DNA of 64,000 nucleotides from the NCBI RefSeq assembly GCF_003992125.1, contig NZ_RQUY01000007.1, positions 39,672 to 103,671 of the forward strand, in the 5' to 3' direction. Below, piece by piece: positions 1 through 14,607 of this stretch. Numbering within the stretch: position 1 is the first letter of the stretch; each line of letters starts with the position of its first letter. Origin of the DNA: Veillonella caviae (GTDB lineage: Bacteria > Bacillota > Negativicutes > Veillonellales > Veillonellaceae). The translations under genes and the position numbers were made by a program. The notes under the pieces are model-generated. The model was not told the origin of the DNA, did not search any database, and saw nothing but the letters and a program-made list of their open reading frames with translations.

Positions 1-5394
<5,394 letters not shown>

Positions 5395-5624
5395 ATTTGC
5401 TTGCCCTCCTTCAAATACACGGTCTACCATATTCTATAACGGCATAGAAAAGACATCTTACAGGTCTCAGTTTTCCTGCTCCGATAACGTCAAATAAGCA
5501 AGGCCTTTTATCATTTTAAAATAACCTTGCTTTCCATTATCCAAGCACAACCTTGGAAGAAAAACCTTACTACTATTTAAGTTATAGCTTCTACATGGAA
5601 AAGTAGAAAATGCTACTTTTGCAA
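5395..5624 (-). promoter_or_regulatory. Long structured 5' leader of rpoB
   Basis: From the predicted start point near 5624 to the rpoB start lie about 230 untranslated bases. Three inverted repeats are visible: AAAAGTAG/CTACTTTT at 5600-5621, CCAAG/CTTGG at 5541-5556 and AAGCAAGG/CCTTGCTT at 5496-5532. No known riboswitch or ribosomal-protein leader was recognised. A role in attenuation or autoregulation of rpoBC is only inferred. Confidence 0.4.
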
Positions 5625-5630
5625 TTTATA

Positions 5631-5659
5631 ATTATATCACCACAAAAAAGAGCTGTCAA
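5631..5659 (-). promoter_or_regulatory. Sigma-70 type promoter for rpoBC
   Basis: On the minus strand TTGACA (5654-5659) and TATAAT (5631-5636) are both perfect consensus and are separated by exactly 17 bases. The -35 box is part of the 3' arm of the terminator at 5646-5681. It is the only strong promoter seen ahead of rpoB. Confidence 0.75.
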
Positions 5660-5681
5660 CAAAACTATTGACAGCTCTTTT
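5646..5681 (-). terminator. Intrinsic terminator downstream of aspA
   Basis: Perfect 14-base inverted repeat (5646-5659 with 5668-5681) around an 8-base loop, A-rich on one side and T-rich on the other. It lies about 105 bases past the aspA stop and can work on the minus strand. The hairpin overlaps the rpoB promoter. Confidence 0.8.
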
Positions 5682-5786
5682 GAAAACTTCATTGACCATA
5701 AAAAGTATTAGAAGTAAAAATTAAAATTTATATATACTGTTTTCGTTATTACAAATATCTTACTGCTCTTAACAACAAGAGTCCAA

Positions 5787-7202
5787 CTAGTTACCTGTAT
5801 TTTTCAAAAGATCAACACCTGCAATACCAGGTCGGGTCATTTCCTTTGGAGATAAGATATAATTAATTTCTTCTTCTGTCAACAAACCTTCTTCCAAAAT
5901 AATATCGCGAATAGCTCGGCCAGAAGTGTACGCCTCTTTTGCTAACCCTGATGCGGTTTCATAACCTAAATGAGGTAATAAAGCCGTAACGATACCAACG
6001 GATCGATTAAGCCAATATTCACATTGCTCTCTATCCACCTCAAGATCCACAAGCAACTTATCAACAAAGGTATTTACACCATTTTTCAAATAACACAAAT
6101 TGTTAAATAAGTTATATGCCAACACAGGTTCCATTACGTTTAACTCAAATTGACCATTTTCTACAGCTAATGTGATAGTAAGATCATTGCCGATAACTTG
6201 GTAGCACACTTGGTTCAATACTTCTGCGATAACAGGATTTACCTTACCAGGCATAATGGAGGACCCCGGTTGGCGTGGTGGTAATTTTAATTCCCCAATA
6301 CCACAGCGAGGACCAGATGCCATCAAGCGAAAATCATTAGCCATTTTGATGAGTACTAAGGCTGTAACTTTTAAACCACTAGAAATATCTGCAAAAATAT
6401 CAGTATTGTTAGTCGCATCAATGAGATTATCTGCAGTGTAGAATGGTTCACCTACAACTTCACTCAACTCATAGGCTACATCTTCAATATAACTAGGTTC
6501 TGCATTGAGACCTGTACCTACAGCAGTAGCCCCCATATTAATAACATGAGCACCTTCTACCGCCGATTTAATTCGTTTAATACCGCGGCGCACACCAGAT
6601 GCATAAGCAGCCATTTCTTGCCCTAATGTAATTGGTACAGCATCTTGCAAATGAGTGCGACCCATTTTTAAAATTTCACTGTACTCTTCAGCTTTTTTCT
6701 CTAATTCATCAACAAGACGTTGTAATGCTTCAAGTAGAGGTTTCGATTTCAAAATAGCACAAACCTTAATAGCTGTTGGGAAGGCATCATTAGTGGACTG
6801 TGCCATATTGCAATGATTATTGGGACTCACAATATCATAAGCACCTTTTGGATGACCTAAAATTTCTAATGCACGATTTGCCAATACTTCGTTCATATTC
6901 ATATTAACAGATGTACCTGCACCGCCTTGAATCGGATCTACAGGGAATTGATCTGCCAATTCGCCGCGAATAACTTCATCAGCAGCTTGCACGATAGCTT
7001 TGCCAACAGATACATTGAGGCGACCAGTTTTCATATTTGCCATTGCAGATGCTTTTTTTACCATCGCCAAGGCTTTGATAAAATCTTGATCTAAATGTTT
7101 GCCTGTAATGTGAAAATTTTCTAAAGCACGGATGGTTTGTACTCCATAATATAACTCATCTGCTACTTCTAATTCACCTAGAAAATCATGCTCTTTTCTC
7201 AT
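5787..7202 (-). CDS. aspA: Aspartate ammonia-lyase
   Basis: Converts L-aspartate to fumarate and ammonia in the cytoplasm, feeding fumarate to anaerobic respiration or the reverse citric-acid branch. The 471-residue length is normal. The superfamily signature GSSIMPGKVNP is present near residue 315, and the aspartase-type N-terminus (RKEHDFLGELEVADELYYGVQTIRA, shown here in part) and SPNNHCNMAQSTNDAFPTA segments distinguish it from class II fumarase. The fumarase in this window is the unrelated iron-sulfur type at 29570-30992. The gene sits between rplL and rpoB and has its own promoter and terminator. Confidence 0.93.
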   Translation of the reverse strand: MRKEHDFLGELEVADELYYGVQTIRALENFHITGKHLDQDFIKALAMVKKASAMANMKTGRLNVSVGKAIVQAADEVIRGELADQFPVDPIQGGAGTSVNMNMNEVLANRALEILGHPKGAYDIVSPNNHCNMAQSTNDAFPTAIKVCAILKSKPLLEALQRLVDELEKKAEEYSEILKMGRTHLQDAVPITLGQEMAAYASGVRRGIKRIKSAVEGAHVINMGATAVGTGLNAEPSYIEDVAYELSEVVGEPFYTADNLIDATNNTDIFADISSGLKVTALVLIKMANDFRLMASGPRCGIGELKLPPRQPGSSIMPGKVNPVIAEVLNQVCYQVIGNDLTITLAVENGQFELNVMEPVLAYNLFNNLCYLKNGVNTFVDKLLVDLEVDREQCEYWLNRSVGIVTALLPHLGYETASGLAKEAYTSGRAIRDIILEEGLLTEEEINYILSPKEMTRPGIAGVDLLKNTGN

Positions 7203-7264
7203 ACTAAGCCTTCTTTCTATATTATGAATACCATTGTATTAACAATCATTATTATATCGACTTC

Positions 7265-7273
7265 ATTATAGCA
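7265..7273 (-). promoter_or_regulatory. Extended -10 promoter for aspA
   Basis: Minus strand reads TGCTATAAT (extended -10 with a consensus hexamer) about 65 bases ahead of the aspA start; no good -35 is seen. The rest of the 337-base gap 7203-7539 is AT-rich and holds the divergent start region of the glycosyltransferase gene; nothing else was recognised. Confidence 0.5.
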
Positions 7274-7539
7274 TGTATTTTGTATACATAAAAGTCATTT
7301 TATATATTCTGTAAAAACAATATTCTATATAATCTCAATGATTCAAATTTGATACAGTCTCACCCATTTTGTAGTGCAATATTTTGATTTTCTTTACATT
7401 CACTAAACAAAAAGAGAATCTATATTATGTATGCTTTCACAATCCGTCAGTGCTTAGTAGTTTTACAGAAGTATTGATATTAATGATACGTAATATATAG
7501 TACAATAAAAGAAATCAATTTATGTAAGGGAGTTTTACC

Positions 7540-9172
7540 ATGATTAACGTCAATCACCTAATAAGGATGTTCTGCTTATTCCTCTTCACCGTCGTAGGCT
7601 ACGGTTTCTATAATGCCTATCTACCGATCACAGATCCAGTAGAATCTAATTATGTACTATCTGCCGTTACCATGCTTAAACATAATTCTTGGATATCCCC
7701 CATGATTTATGATAATGTGTGGTACGACAAACCACCGCTCACCTATTGGGTACTGATGATTACATACAAACTATTTGGTATTTCCGATTTTACATCGCGT
7801 ATTCCCAATACATTAATTGCAGGTATATCAGTTAGTTTTATATATCATATCGTGTATCGCATCAAACAATCCATCCCGATTGCCATAACTAGTGCCATAT
7901 TACTTATGAGTACATTACAATTTTGGTACATATCCCATGCAATCATTACCGACGGTTTCCTGTTTTTCTTTTCCCTCGCAACCTTCGGCTACGCTTATCT
8001 TGCTTTAGAATATCACGACCGCAGTGCCATGGTGAAAGCATACGCCGCCACAGGCTTTGCTATTATAACAAAGGGTCCTATTGGATTACTATTGCCGGGA
8101 TTAATTTTACTCCTCTTTACCTTTGTAAAAGCTTTGCAATCAAAGGATAGTAAATGCAAAGCGTTGCTCCAAGAATGGCGTATTCTATTTAATCCCTTAG
8201 GAATCCTAGTTTGCTTACTCATTGCCAGTCCATGGTATATCGCCATGTACAACATGCATGGCATCGATTTTATTCTCGGATTCTTAGGGCTGCATAATGT
8301 GGACCGTGCTCTTGTATCAGAGCATCCTAAATTCGATGTGTGGTATTACTATCTCATCATTGTGCCCATAGCACTATTACCTTGGACACCGCTATTGATA
8401 TCGAAGCTCCGTAAATTAGATTGGCACCATAATTTTAATCAACTTAGTGCTCTTTGGTTTTTCATCATTATCCTATTTTATTCATTAGTAGCTACTAAAT
8501 ATTTAACCTATACATTACCAGCCATTATTCCATGTATTATTTGGACGGGTGAGCAATTAGTCTCAGTATTACACAATAGATTTAGCGATTGCAAGAATTC
8601 ATTCGCCTTTATAAAGCTGGTACTCACACCTTATATCATTTTTAATCTTATATTCCTAATAGCTACGTTCTTTGATTCTTCTCTTAGCCCTACTCCACTC
8701 ATCATAAGCAGTATATTATGTTTAGGTAGTTGTATTATTATAACCCGTAGAAAAACAATCACAAAATCTACTATCATGTATCTAATACTCCCAATCCTAT
8801 GTATATACTCTGCCATCACCATAACTGTTCCACCAATATTAACATCACAATCAGGTATACAATTTAAACCTTATCTTCAAAAAGATATACCAACCTATAT
8901 ACGGCACCTACTATACCTCATTAATCTATTATACAGACACAATGCCAACTCAAGTATTTGTAGATACAAAAGACGATCCACGTTGGACTAAAGGCAAAAA
9001 TTTAATGCCTACTATCACAAAACAAGAACTCTTAAACAATAGCAAAAACCTTAATAAAGCTATTGTTATTGTACCCAATAAATATGATAGAGATTTTATT
9101 ACTACCGAAATATATCAACAAAGTAAAAAAATCGGTCAAACTAAGTCTGGCAAAATCTACCAATTACATTAA
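7540..9172 (+). pseudogene. ArnT/PMT-like membrane glycosyltransferase, frameshifted near 3' end
   Basis: A polytopic GT-C type glycosyltransferase of the ArnT/dolichyl-phosphate-mannose mannosyltransferase superfamily, which moves sugars from lipid carriers to envelope glycans. The 5' frame (7540-8991, ATG after GGGAG) has a dozen or so hydrophobic segments and the signature YDKPPLTYW near residue 67. Its final part, from about residue 448, becomes unlike the family, while a second frame continues coherently to a stop at 9172 (SLIYYTDTMPTQVFVDT and so on). Removing one base near the five-A run at 8879-8883 joins them into one protein of about 540 residues. It may be a real mutation, a sequencing slip or a phase-variable gene. 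It is on the opposite strand to its neighbours. Specific sugar and acceptor cannot be told. Confidence 0.7.
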
Positions 9173-9184
9173 TTCTATAAGCAA

Positions 9185-9222
9185 AATCCCTCTTCTATCA
9201 CGATGAGGGATTTTCTTTGTTT
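9185..9222 (+). terminator. Terminator after glycosyltransferase
   Basis: Inverted repeat AATCCCTC / GAGGGATT followed by a T-rich stretch, 13 bases after the stop at 9172. Confidence 0.7.
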
Positions 9223-9288
9223 CTCGTTAATACATTTAGGGATTATAGAACCCGCTATAGGACGAAACAAGTATGTATTTGATTATAC

Positions 9289-9316
9289 AAAAAAGGCGTA
9301 CCTCTCGGTACGCCTT
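9289..9316 (-). terminator. Terminator after rplL
   Basis: Minus-strand hairpin AAGGCGTACC / GGTACGCCTT followed by a run of T, 20 bases past the rplL stop. It closes the rpmG-to-rplL operon and so separates it from rpoBC. Confidence 0.88.
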
Positions 9317-9335
9317 AATATGTTAGGGCTAAGAA

Positions 9336-9704
9336 TTATTTCAATTCTACGGATGCGCCAGCTTCTTCCAATTGAGCTTTCAAAGCTTCAGCTGCTTCAG
9401 TTGGAACGCCTTCTTTTACAGGTGCAGGAGCGCCGTCAACGATAGCTTTAGCTTCTTTCAAGCCAAGACCAGTTGCTTCACGAACAACTTTAATTACGTT
9501 GATTTTAGATGCGCCAGCATCTTTCAAGATTACGTCGAAAGAATCTTTAGCTGCGCCAGCACCAGCATCACCAGCTGCTGCTACTGCTACAGGAGCTGCT
9601 GCAGTTACGCCAAATTCTTCTTCGATTGCTTTTACAAGATCATTAAGTTCAAGGATAGTTGCTTCTTTCAATTCAGCAACGATGTTTTCAATGTTCAATG
9701 CCAT
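9336..9704 (-). CDS. rplL: 50S ribosomal protein L7/L12
   Basis: Acidic stalk protein of the large ribosomal subunit that recruits translation GTPases. 122 residues, normal for the family: N-terminal dimerisation helices, an Ala/Gly-rich hinge around residues 37-52, and a C-terminal domain with [20 protein letters not shown]. It follows rplJ by about 70 bases and is the last gene of its operon. Confidence 0.97.
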   Translation of the reverse strand: MALNIENIVAELKEATILELNDLVKAIEEEFGVTAAAPVAVAAAGDAGAGAAKDSFDVILKDAGASKINVIKVVREATGLGLKEAKAIVDGAPAPVKEGVPTEAAEALKAQLEEAGASVELK

Positions 9705-9773
9705 TTTAGATTTCCTCCATAAAATAGTTTTTATTGAGCTAGTACTAAGCGACTAGCGGATAATTTGCAGATA

Positions 9774-10280
9774 TTATTCTGCAGCTTCTGCTGGTTGAGC
9801 TTCTGCAACAGCTTTGACAGCGTATGCAACGTTGCGAACAGGAGCTTGCAACACGGAAAGCAACATGGAAAGCATACCATCGCGATTTGGAAGGTTTGCA
9901 ATTGCTTTAACTTGAGCAGCATCCATAACTTCGCCTTCAACGATACCAGCTTTAACAGTAACAACTTCTTGTTCTGTAGCTTTAATGAATTGTTCGATTA
10001 CACGAGCAGGTGCAACAGCATCTTCTTTAGAAGTAGCCAACGCAGTTGGGCCTTCCAAATGCTCAGTGAAACCTTCAAGATTCAATTCGTTTGCAGCAAT
10101 GCGAGTCAAAGTATTTTTGATTACTTTGTATTCAACACCTTCAGCCAACATTTTGCGACGAAGATCAGTAGCTTGAGCTACAGTCAAACCAGAGTAACCA
10201 ATCAATACAGCACCTTTTGCTTCGGAAAGAGTTTCTTTCATTTGAGCAACAATTGCTTTTTTTGATTCAGTGACAGCCAT
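9774..10280 (-). CDS. rplJ: 50S ribosomal protein L10
   Basis: Stalk base protein that binds 23S rRNA and carries the L7/L12 dimers at its C-terminal helix. 168 residues with typical features: N-terminal SKKAIVAQMKETLSEAKGAVLIGYSGLTV and central LTRIAANELNLEGFTEHLEGPTAL. Start at 10280 is preceded by AAGGAGG. The untranslated region ahead of it is an L10 leader with an internal terminator. Confidence 0.97.
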   Translation of the reverse strand: MAVTESKKAIVAQMKETLSEAKGAVLIGYSGLTVAQATDLRRKMLAEGVEYKVIKNTLTRIAANELNLEGFTEHLEGPTALATSKEDAVAPARVIEQFIKATEQEVVTVKAGIVEGEVMDAAQVKAIANLPNRDGMLSMLLSVLQAPVRNVAYAVKAVAEAQPAEAAE

Positions 10281-10299
10281 TAGATTACCTCCTTATAGA

Positions 10300-10440
10300 T
10301 TTTTGTGGTGCTCTATGTACTATCTTAGCGTAAAAAGACCTCACCGTTGCCGATGAGGTCGTAACTATCCCAGTTTATTCTAGGTGTCAGCCTCAGCGGG
10401 CGGATTTTCATCCATTATACATACCTGCCGTCTACAGCTA
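10300..10440 (-). ncRNA. Ribosomal protein L10 leader with terminator
   Basis: The 174 bases between rplA and rplJ contain the expected autoregulatory L10-L12 leader. On the minus strand a region of paired G/C-rich segments around 10380-10430 is followed by a strong hairpin GACCTCA / TGAGGTC with a T run (10332-10360), then the rplJ ribosome binding site. By analogy with Firmicutes leaders, binding of L10(L12)4 upstream should favour the terminator and shut off rplJL. Identification is from position and shape, not from a covariance model. Confidence 0.75.
10332..10360 (-). terminator. Attenuator hairpin in L10 leader
   Basis: GACCTCA / TGAGGTC stem followed by TTTTT on the minus strand, about 50 bases ahead of rplJ. 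It divides rplKA from rplJL expression. Confidence 0.8.
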
Positions 10441-10454
10441 AGAGACATATGTGA

Positions 10455-11165
10455 TTATTGCTCTTTGGAAACTGCGCTCAATTTGAACACATTCAAAGGC
10501 ACACCAGGGCCCATTGTAGAAGCCAAAGTTACAGATTTAATATATTGACCTTTAGCAGCTACAGGTTTAGCCTTGATAATAGTATCAACGATTGTACGAT
10601 AGTTGTCAAGTAATTTTTCATCATCGAAAGACGCTTTACCGATGGAGCAAGAAATAATACCTGCTTTATCAGTACGGTATTCGATTTTACCAGCTTTGAT
10701 TTCGTTTACTGCACGAGCAACGTCTGGAGTTACAGTACCAACTTTAGGGTTTGGCATCAAACCTTTTGGACCCAAGATTTTACCAAGACGGCCTACTTGG
10801 CCCATCATGTCAGGTGTAGCAACTACTACGTCGAAGTCACTCCAACCACCTTGGATTTTTGCTACCAACTCTTCAGAACCAACGAAATCTGCGCCAGCAT
10901 CTTCAGCTTCTTTAATTTTGTCGCCTTTTGCGAATACAAGAACGCGTTTAGTTTTGCCAGTACCATGAGGCAATACTACTGCACCACGAACTTGTTGATC
11001 AGCGTATTTAGGGTCGACATTCAAGTTGAAAGCGATTTCAACTGTTTCATCGAAATTTGCAGTTGCAGTTTTCTTAACAAGCTCAATTGCTTCCACTGGC
11101 TCATAAAATTTACCAGCTTCAATAAGTTTTGCTGCTTCAGCGTATTTCTTACCTACTTTTGCCAT
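10455..11165 (-). CDS. rplA: 50S ribosomal protein L1
   Basis: Large-subunit protein of the L1 stalk, involved in E-site tRNA release. 236 residues, normal length. Signature near residues 120-140 ([20 protein letters not shown]) is present. Lies 75 bases after rplK and is preceded by AAGGAGG. Confidence 0.97.
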   Translation of the reverse strand: MAKVGKKYAEAAKLIEAGKFYEPVEAIELVKKTATANFDETVEIAFNLNVDPKYADQQVRGAVVLPHGTGKTKRVLVFAKGDKIKEAEDAGADFVGSEELVAKIQGGWSDFDVVVATPDMMGQVGRLGKILGPKGLMPNPKVGTVTPDVARAVNEIKAGKIEYRTDKAGIISCSIGKASFDDEKLLDNYRTIVDTIIKAKPVAAKGQYIKSVTLASTMGPGVPLNVFKLSAVSKEQ

Positions 11166-11240
11166 TATAATATCCTCCTTATGTGGTCAAACGGGAATTC
11201 CCTCCCACCGATTAGCGCCTATGCACCAATCGTACGCTTA

Positions 11241-11666
11241 TTAGTCAACGATTTCAATGCCCATGCTGCGAGCAGTACCTTCTACCATGCGCATACCTTG
11301 TTCTACGGTATTAGCATTCAAGTCAGGCATTTTTGTTTCAGCAATTTCACGAACTTTATCGCGACTTACTTTAGCTACTTTATCACGGTTAGGTACACCA
11401 GAACCTTTTGGAATACCTGCAGCTTTTTTCAACAATACTGCAGCTGGTGGAGTTTTTGTGATGAAGTCAAAGCTACGATCTTCATATACGTTAATAACTA
11501 CTGGAATGATCAAGCCCGCTTGTTTAGCAGTACGTTCGTTGAATTCTTTTGTGAAAGCAACGATATTAACACCTGCTTGGCCTAGTGCAGGACCAACTGG
11601 TGGTGCTGGAGTAGCTTTAGCGGCTTCAATTTGTAGTTTTACTTGTTTAACTAATTTCTTAGCCAT
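11241..11666 (-). CDS. rplK: 50S ribosomal protein L11
   Basis: Large-subunit protein at the GTPase-associated centre. 141 residues; N-terminal [20 protein letters not shown] and the C-terminal RNA-binding domain ending [14 protein letters not shown] are typical. Placed between nusG and rplA. Confidence 0.97.
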   Translation of the reverse strand: MAKKLVKQVKLQIEAAKATPAPPVGPALGQAGVNIVAFTKEFNERTAKQAGLIIPVVINVYEDRSFDFITKTPPAAVLLKKAAGIPKGSGVPNRDKVAKVSRDKVREIAETKMPDLNANTVEQGMRMVEGTARSMGIEIVD

Positions 11667-11767
11667 GGGTAATTAAACCTCCTATGCTTATACTGTGGTG
11701 GTAACGGATCTACATCCTCCCACTGGCAACCAAAATCGATTGCACTTTTAGAGTTATAGTATATATA

Positions 11768-12304
11768 TTAAAGAGTTTTTTCAACTTGAGAAAACTCTAC
11801 CTCTACCTCTGTGTCTCGGTTGAACATCTCAACGTTAAGTTTTAATGTTCCTTTTTCAGGGTTAATTTCGGTAATAACACCTAGTCTATCTTCAAAGGCT
11901 CCGGACGTAATGCGTACCGTTTCACCAACTTCTACATCGATGTTGATTGTTGGTTTCTTATCCAAGCCCTGAGACTTAAGTATATGTTCTACTTCGGAAT
12001 CAGAAAGTGGAACTGGTTTTGTAGCAGAACCAACGAAACCAGTTACACCTGGTGTGTTGCGTACAACATACCAAGAACGGTCGTTAACTTCCATCTCAAC
12101 CAATACATACCCAGGAAAGATCTTACGTTTTACTACTTTTTTAACCCCATCTTTTTCATCCACTTCATCTTCAAGAGGTACTAGAATACGGCTAATTACA
12201 TCTTGTAGACCCATAGATTGAACCTTAAGTTCAAGAGTGGTTTTTACTTTATTTTCGTAGCCTGAATAGGTATGAATTACATACCACTTCTTATCTGCTT
12301 CCAT
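11768..12304 (-). CDS. nusG: Transcription elongation/antitermination factor NusG
   Basis: Binds RNA polymerase and couples it to Rho or the ribosome. 178 residues: NGN domain beginning KKWYVIHTYSGYENKV and containing FPGYVLVEMEV, followed by a KOW domain at about 125-160 (VGETVRITSGAFEDRLGVI). Follows secE by 11 bases. Confidence 0.97.
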   Translation of the reverse strand: MEADKKWYVIHTYSGYENKVKTTLELKVQSMGLQDVISRILVPLEDEVDEKDGVKKVVKRKIFPGYVLVEMEVNDRSWYVVRNTPGVTGFVGSATKPVPLSDSEVEHILKSQGLDKKPTINIDVEVGETVRITSGAFEDRLGVITEINPEKGTLKLNVEMFNRDTEVEVEFSQVEKTL

Positions 12305-12315
12305 GTAATGGCCCC

Positions 12316-12537
12316 CTATCCAACAATGCGCAACAACAAATTAAATAGTTGAGCAAAAATCGCATCATATACATAAATGAGTAAGGCGATAAAAATCGTT
12401 ACCAAAAATACTACAATTGTGTAATTGATGAGCTCTTTTCTTGTTGGCCAGACTACTTTTTTCAGTTCAGCCTTTACACCGCGGAAGAATTTACCAAATC
12501 CACCACGCTGCTGCACTGCTGAGTTAGACTTTGCCAT
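12316..12537 (-). CDS. secE: Preprotein translocase subunit SecE
   Basis: Small essential subunit of the SecYEG channel. 73 residues with a basic N-terminal half (FRGVKAELKKVVWPTRKEL is the conserved amphipathic segment) and a single membrane helix from about residue 43. Short, single-helix form usual in Firmicutes and relatives. Confidence 0.95.
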   Translation of the reverse strand: MAKSNSAVQQRGGFGKFFRGVKAELKKVVWPTRKELINYTIVVFLVTIFIALLIYVYDAIFAQLFNLLLRIVG

Positions 12538-12578
12538 TTGTTCACATCCTCAAATCAACAGGTAATGAATGATAAGAA

Positions 12579-12728
12579 TTATTTTGTTTCACGGTGTAAT
12601 GTATGTTTACCGCAGAATTTGCAATATTTCATCATTTCAATACGATCAGGATTGTTTTTCTTATTCTTGTTCGTTTGATAGTTACGTTGTTTGCAATCTG
12701 TGCAAGCTAAAGTAATGGCATTACGCAT
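12579..12728 (-). CDS. rpmG: 50S ribosomal protein L33
   Basis: A 49-residue ribosomal protein read directly from the sequence: it starts [17 protein letters not shown] and ends KHTLHRETK. Cys9, Cys12, Cys36 and Cys39 form the zinc-binding ribbon, so this is the zinc-containing form. Start ATG at 12728 follows a GAGG ribosome binding site. First gene of the operon after the promoter at 12805-12833; the rpmG-secE-nusG order is common in Firmicutes. Confidence 0.95.
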   Translation of the reverse strand: MRNAITLACTDCKQRNYQTNKNKKNNPDRIEMMKYCKFCGKHTLHRETK

Positions 12729-12804
12729 CCGGATACACCTCGCTTTATATGTTAATCTAAATATGTCTCTTGTACTCGAAAATCGGTCGACTACATACTA
12801 AAAA

Positions 12805-12833
12805 ACTATATCATATGAGTCAAGCGATGTCAA
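12805..12833 (-). promoter_or_regulatory. Sigma-70 promoter for rpmG-secE-nusG-rplKAJL
   Basis: Minus strand TTGACA (12828-12833), 17-base spacer, TATAGT (12805-12810). Lies about 75 bases ahead of rpmG and just after the tuf terminators. Confidence 0.78.
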
Positions 12834-12848
12834 GTTTTTGAGCAACTC

Positions 12849-12876
12849 AAAAAAGCCAGGCACATATCTCCTGGAC
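12849..12876 (-). terminator. Third terminator-like hairpin after tuf
   Basis: Minus-strand CCAGG / CCTGG stem followed by CTTTTTT, immediately upstream of the rpmG promoter. Acts as a back-up insulator between tuf and the ribosomal operon. Confidence 0.6.
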
Positions 12877-12890
12877 ATGTTTAGTATAAC

Positions 12891-12933
12891 AAAGAATAAC
12901 TGCTATAGCAAGATGCTACAGCAGTTATTCTTT
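12891..12933 (-). terminator. Second hairpin after tuf
   Basis: Long near-perfect inverted repeat, arms AAAGAATAACTGCT and AGCAGTTATTCTTT, with A/T tails on both sides; may function in either direction. Confidence 0.6.
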
Positions 12934-12967
12934 AAAAATGCATCCTCAAAATAGAGGATGCATTTTT
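12934..12967 (-). terminator. Primary terminator of tuf
   Basis: Perfect 14-base stem AAAAATGCATCCTC / GAGGATGCATTTTT with a 6-base loop, about 40 bases past the tuf stop. Confidence 0.85.
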
Positions 12968-13008
12968 CTCCATATATAATATATAGGTTCTAATCTCAGA
13001 TTAGCCTT

Positions 13009-14196
13009 TTAGCCTTCGATTGCAGTAACTACGCCAGCGCCTACAGTGTGACCACCTTCGCGGATAGCGAAACGAAGACCTTCTTCGATAGCGATTGGAG
13101 TGATCAATTCGATATCCATAGTTACGTTATCGCCAGGCATACACATTTCTACACCTTCAGGAAGGTTTACAACACCAGTTACGTCTGTTGTACGGAAGTA
13201 GAATTGTGGACGGTAGTTGGAGAAGAATGGAGTATGACGGCCACCTTCTTCTTTAGTCAATACGTATACTTCAGCTTTGAATTTAGTGTGTGGGTTGATG
13301 GAACCTGGTTTAGCCAATACTTGACCACGTTCGATGTCTTTACGGTCTACACCGCGAAGCAATGCACCAACATTGTCACCTGCTACTGCAGAATCCAAAG
13401 TTTTGCGGAACATTTCAAGACCAGTTACTACGTAGGAGTCAGCTTTTTCTTTCAAACCTACTACTTCTACAGTATCGCCAACGTTTACTTCACCACGTTC
13501 AACACGGCCAGTTGCTACTGTACCACGACCTGTAATTGTGAAAACGTCTTCTACTGGCATCAAGAAAGGTTTGTCAGTATCACGAACTGGAGTTGGGATG
13601 TAAGCGTCTACTTGAGCCATCAATTCTTCGATAGCTTTTACGTATTCAGCATCACCTTCCAACGCTTTCAACGCGGAACCAGCGATTACAGGGATGTCAT
13701 CACCAGGGAATTCGTAGGAGGAAAGCAATTCGCGAATTTCCATTTCTACTAATTCTAACAATTCTTCGTCGTCAACCATATCTTTTTTGTTCATGAATAC
13801 AACGATAGCAGGTACACCTACTTGGCGAGCCAACAAAATGTGCTCACGAGTTTGTGGCATAGGGCCATCCGCAGCGGATACTACCAAGATAGCACCGTCC
13901 ATTTGAGCAGCACCAGTGATCATGTTTTTAACATAGTCAGCATGGCCTGGGCAGTCAACGTGTGCATAGTGACGGCTGTCAGTTTCGTATTCAACGTGTG
14001 CAGTGTTGATTGTGATACCGCGTTCACGTTCTTCTGGAGCTTTATCGATCATGCTGTAATCTTGGAAATCAGCTTGACCTTTTTCAGCCAATACTTTTGT
14101 GATTGCAGCTGTCAAAGTAGTTTTACCATGGTCAACGTGACCGATTGTACCGATATTAACATGCGGCTTATTACGTTCAAATTTTTCTTTTGCCAT
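13009..14196 (-). CDS. tuf: Elongation factor Tu
   Basis: GTPase that delivers aminoacyl-tRNA to the ribosome. 395 residues with G1 GHVDHGKT, G3 DCPGH, G4 NKKD and the switch segment [14 protein letters not shown], followed by the two beta-barrel domains. AAAGGAGG precedes the start. It is preceded on the same strand by five tRNA genes and followed by three stacked terminators, so it is an independent unit between the tRNA array and the rpmG operon. Whether a second tuf exists cannot be seen. Confidence 0.98.
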   Translation of the reverse strand: MAKEKFERNKPHVNIGTIGHVDHGKTTLTAAITKVLAEKGQADFQDYSMIDKAPEERERGITINTAHVEYETDSRHYAHVDCPGHADYVKNMITGAAQMDGAILVVSAADGPMPQTREHILLARQVGVPAIVVFMNKKDMVDDEELLELVEMEIRELLSSYEFPGDDIPVIAGSALKALEGDAEYVKAIEELMAQVDAYIPTPVRDTDKPFLMPVEDVFTITGRGTVATGRVERGEVNVGDTVEVVGLKEKADSYVVTGLEMFRKTLDSAVAGDNVGALLRGVDRKDIERGQVLAKPGSINPHTKFKAEVYVLTKEEGGRHTPFFSNYRPQFYFRTTDVTGVVNLPEGVEMCMPGDNVTMDIELITPIAIEEGLRFAIREGGHTVGAGVVTAIEG

Positions 14197-14296
14197 TTTA
14201 GGAAATAATCCTCCTTTTGAAAAACAAAATACTTTATAGTATTACTATATAATAATAAACTATTTTAATCAATGGACTATTCATCCCTTACACATC

Positions 14297-14305
14297 ATTA
14301 TACCA
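14297..14305 (-). promoter_or_regulatory. Extended -10 promoter for tuf
   Basis: Minus strand TGGTATAAT, an extended -10 element with consensus hexamer, about 100 bases ahead of tuf. The -35 region is poor. The remaining bases of the gap 14197-14525 are AT-rich and otherwise hold only the tRNA array terminator. Confidence 0.45.
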
Positions 14306-14462
14306 TACTGTGCAAATCTTTAATAAGTCCCTATCAGCGCAGGCATAGTCTAATATCCATATGTCCAATAAAGTTTGTTAAAATCGGCTCTATCATAAAT
14401 GTTAGGCATACATTCCCACATCTAACAAAGTCCTCTTAAAACCCAACAATAATTTATAAAAC

Positions 14463-14506
14463 ACAAAAACTCCTATCCTATAGACATCTATAGTTAGGAG
14501 TAAAAA
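14463..14506 (-). terminator. Terminator of the five-tRNA array
   Basis: Minus-strand hairpin with arms ACTCCTA and TAGGAGT plus inner pairing CTATAGA/TCTATAG, followed by TTTTTG. It separates the tRNA genes from tuf. Confidence 0.7.
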
Positions 14507-14525
14507 CTTCACCAAGTGAAATTAA

Positions 14526-14602
14526 TGGTGGCGGCACACGGATTTGAACCGCGGACACACCGGGTATGAACCGATTGCTCTAGCCAACTGAGCTATGCCG
14601 CC
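14526..14602 (-). tRNA. tRNA-Met (CAT), elongator type
   Basis: Cloverleaf of 77 bases with CCA encoded. Acceptor GGCGGCA/TGCCGCC, anticodon loop TTCATAC. Fully paired acceptor makes it the elongator rather than initiator; a tRNA-Ile2 (lysidine) reading cannot be fully excluded but the body resembles elongator Met. Confidence 0.93.
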
Positions 14603-14607
14603 ATGTA

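Noticed and set aside
5395..5430. Twelve-residue longer N-terminus for RpoB
   Set aside because: No ribosome binding site ahead of 5430, while GGAGG fits the ATG at 5394.
9372..11676. Long plus-strand frames opposite rplL, rplJ, rplA and rplK
   Set aside because: Shadows of biased codon use in highly expressed ribosomal genes; Ser/Cys/Phe-rich translations without homology.
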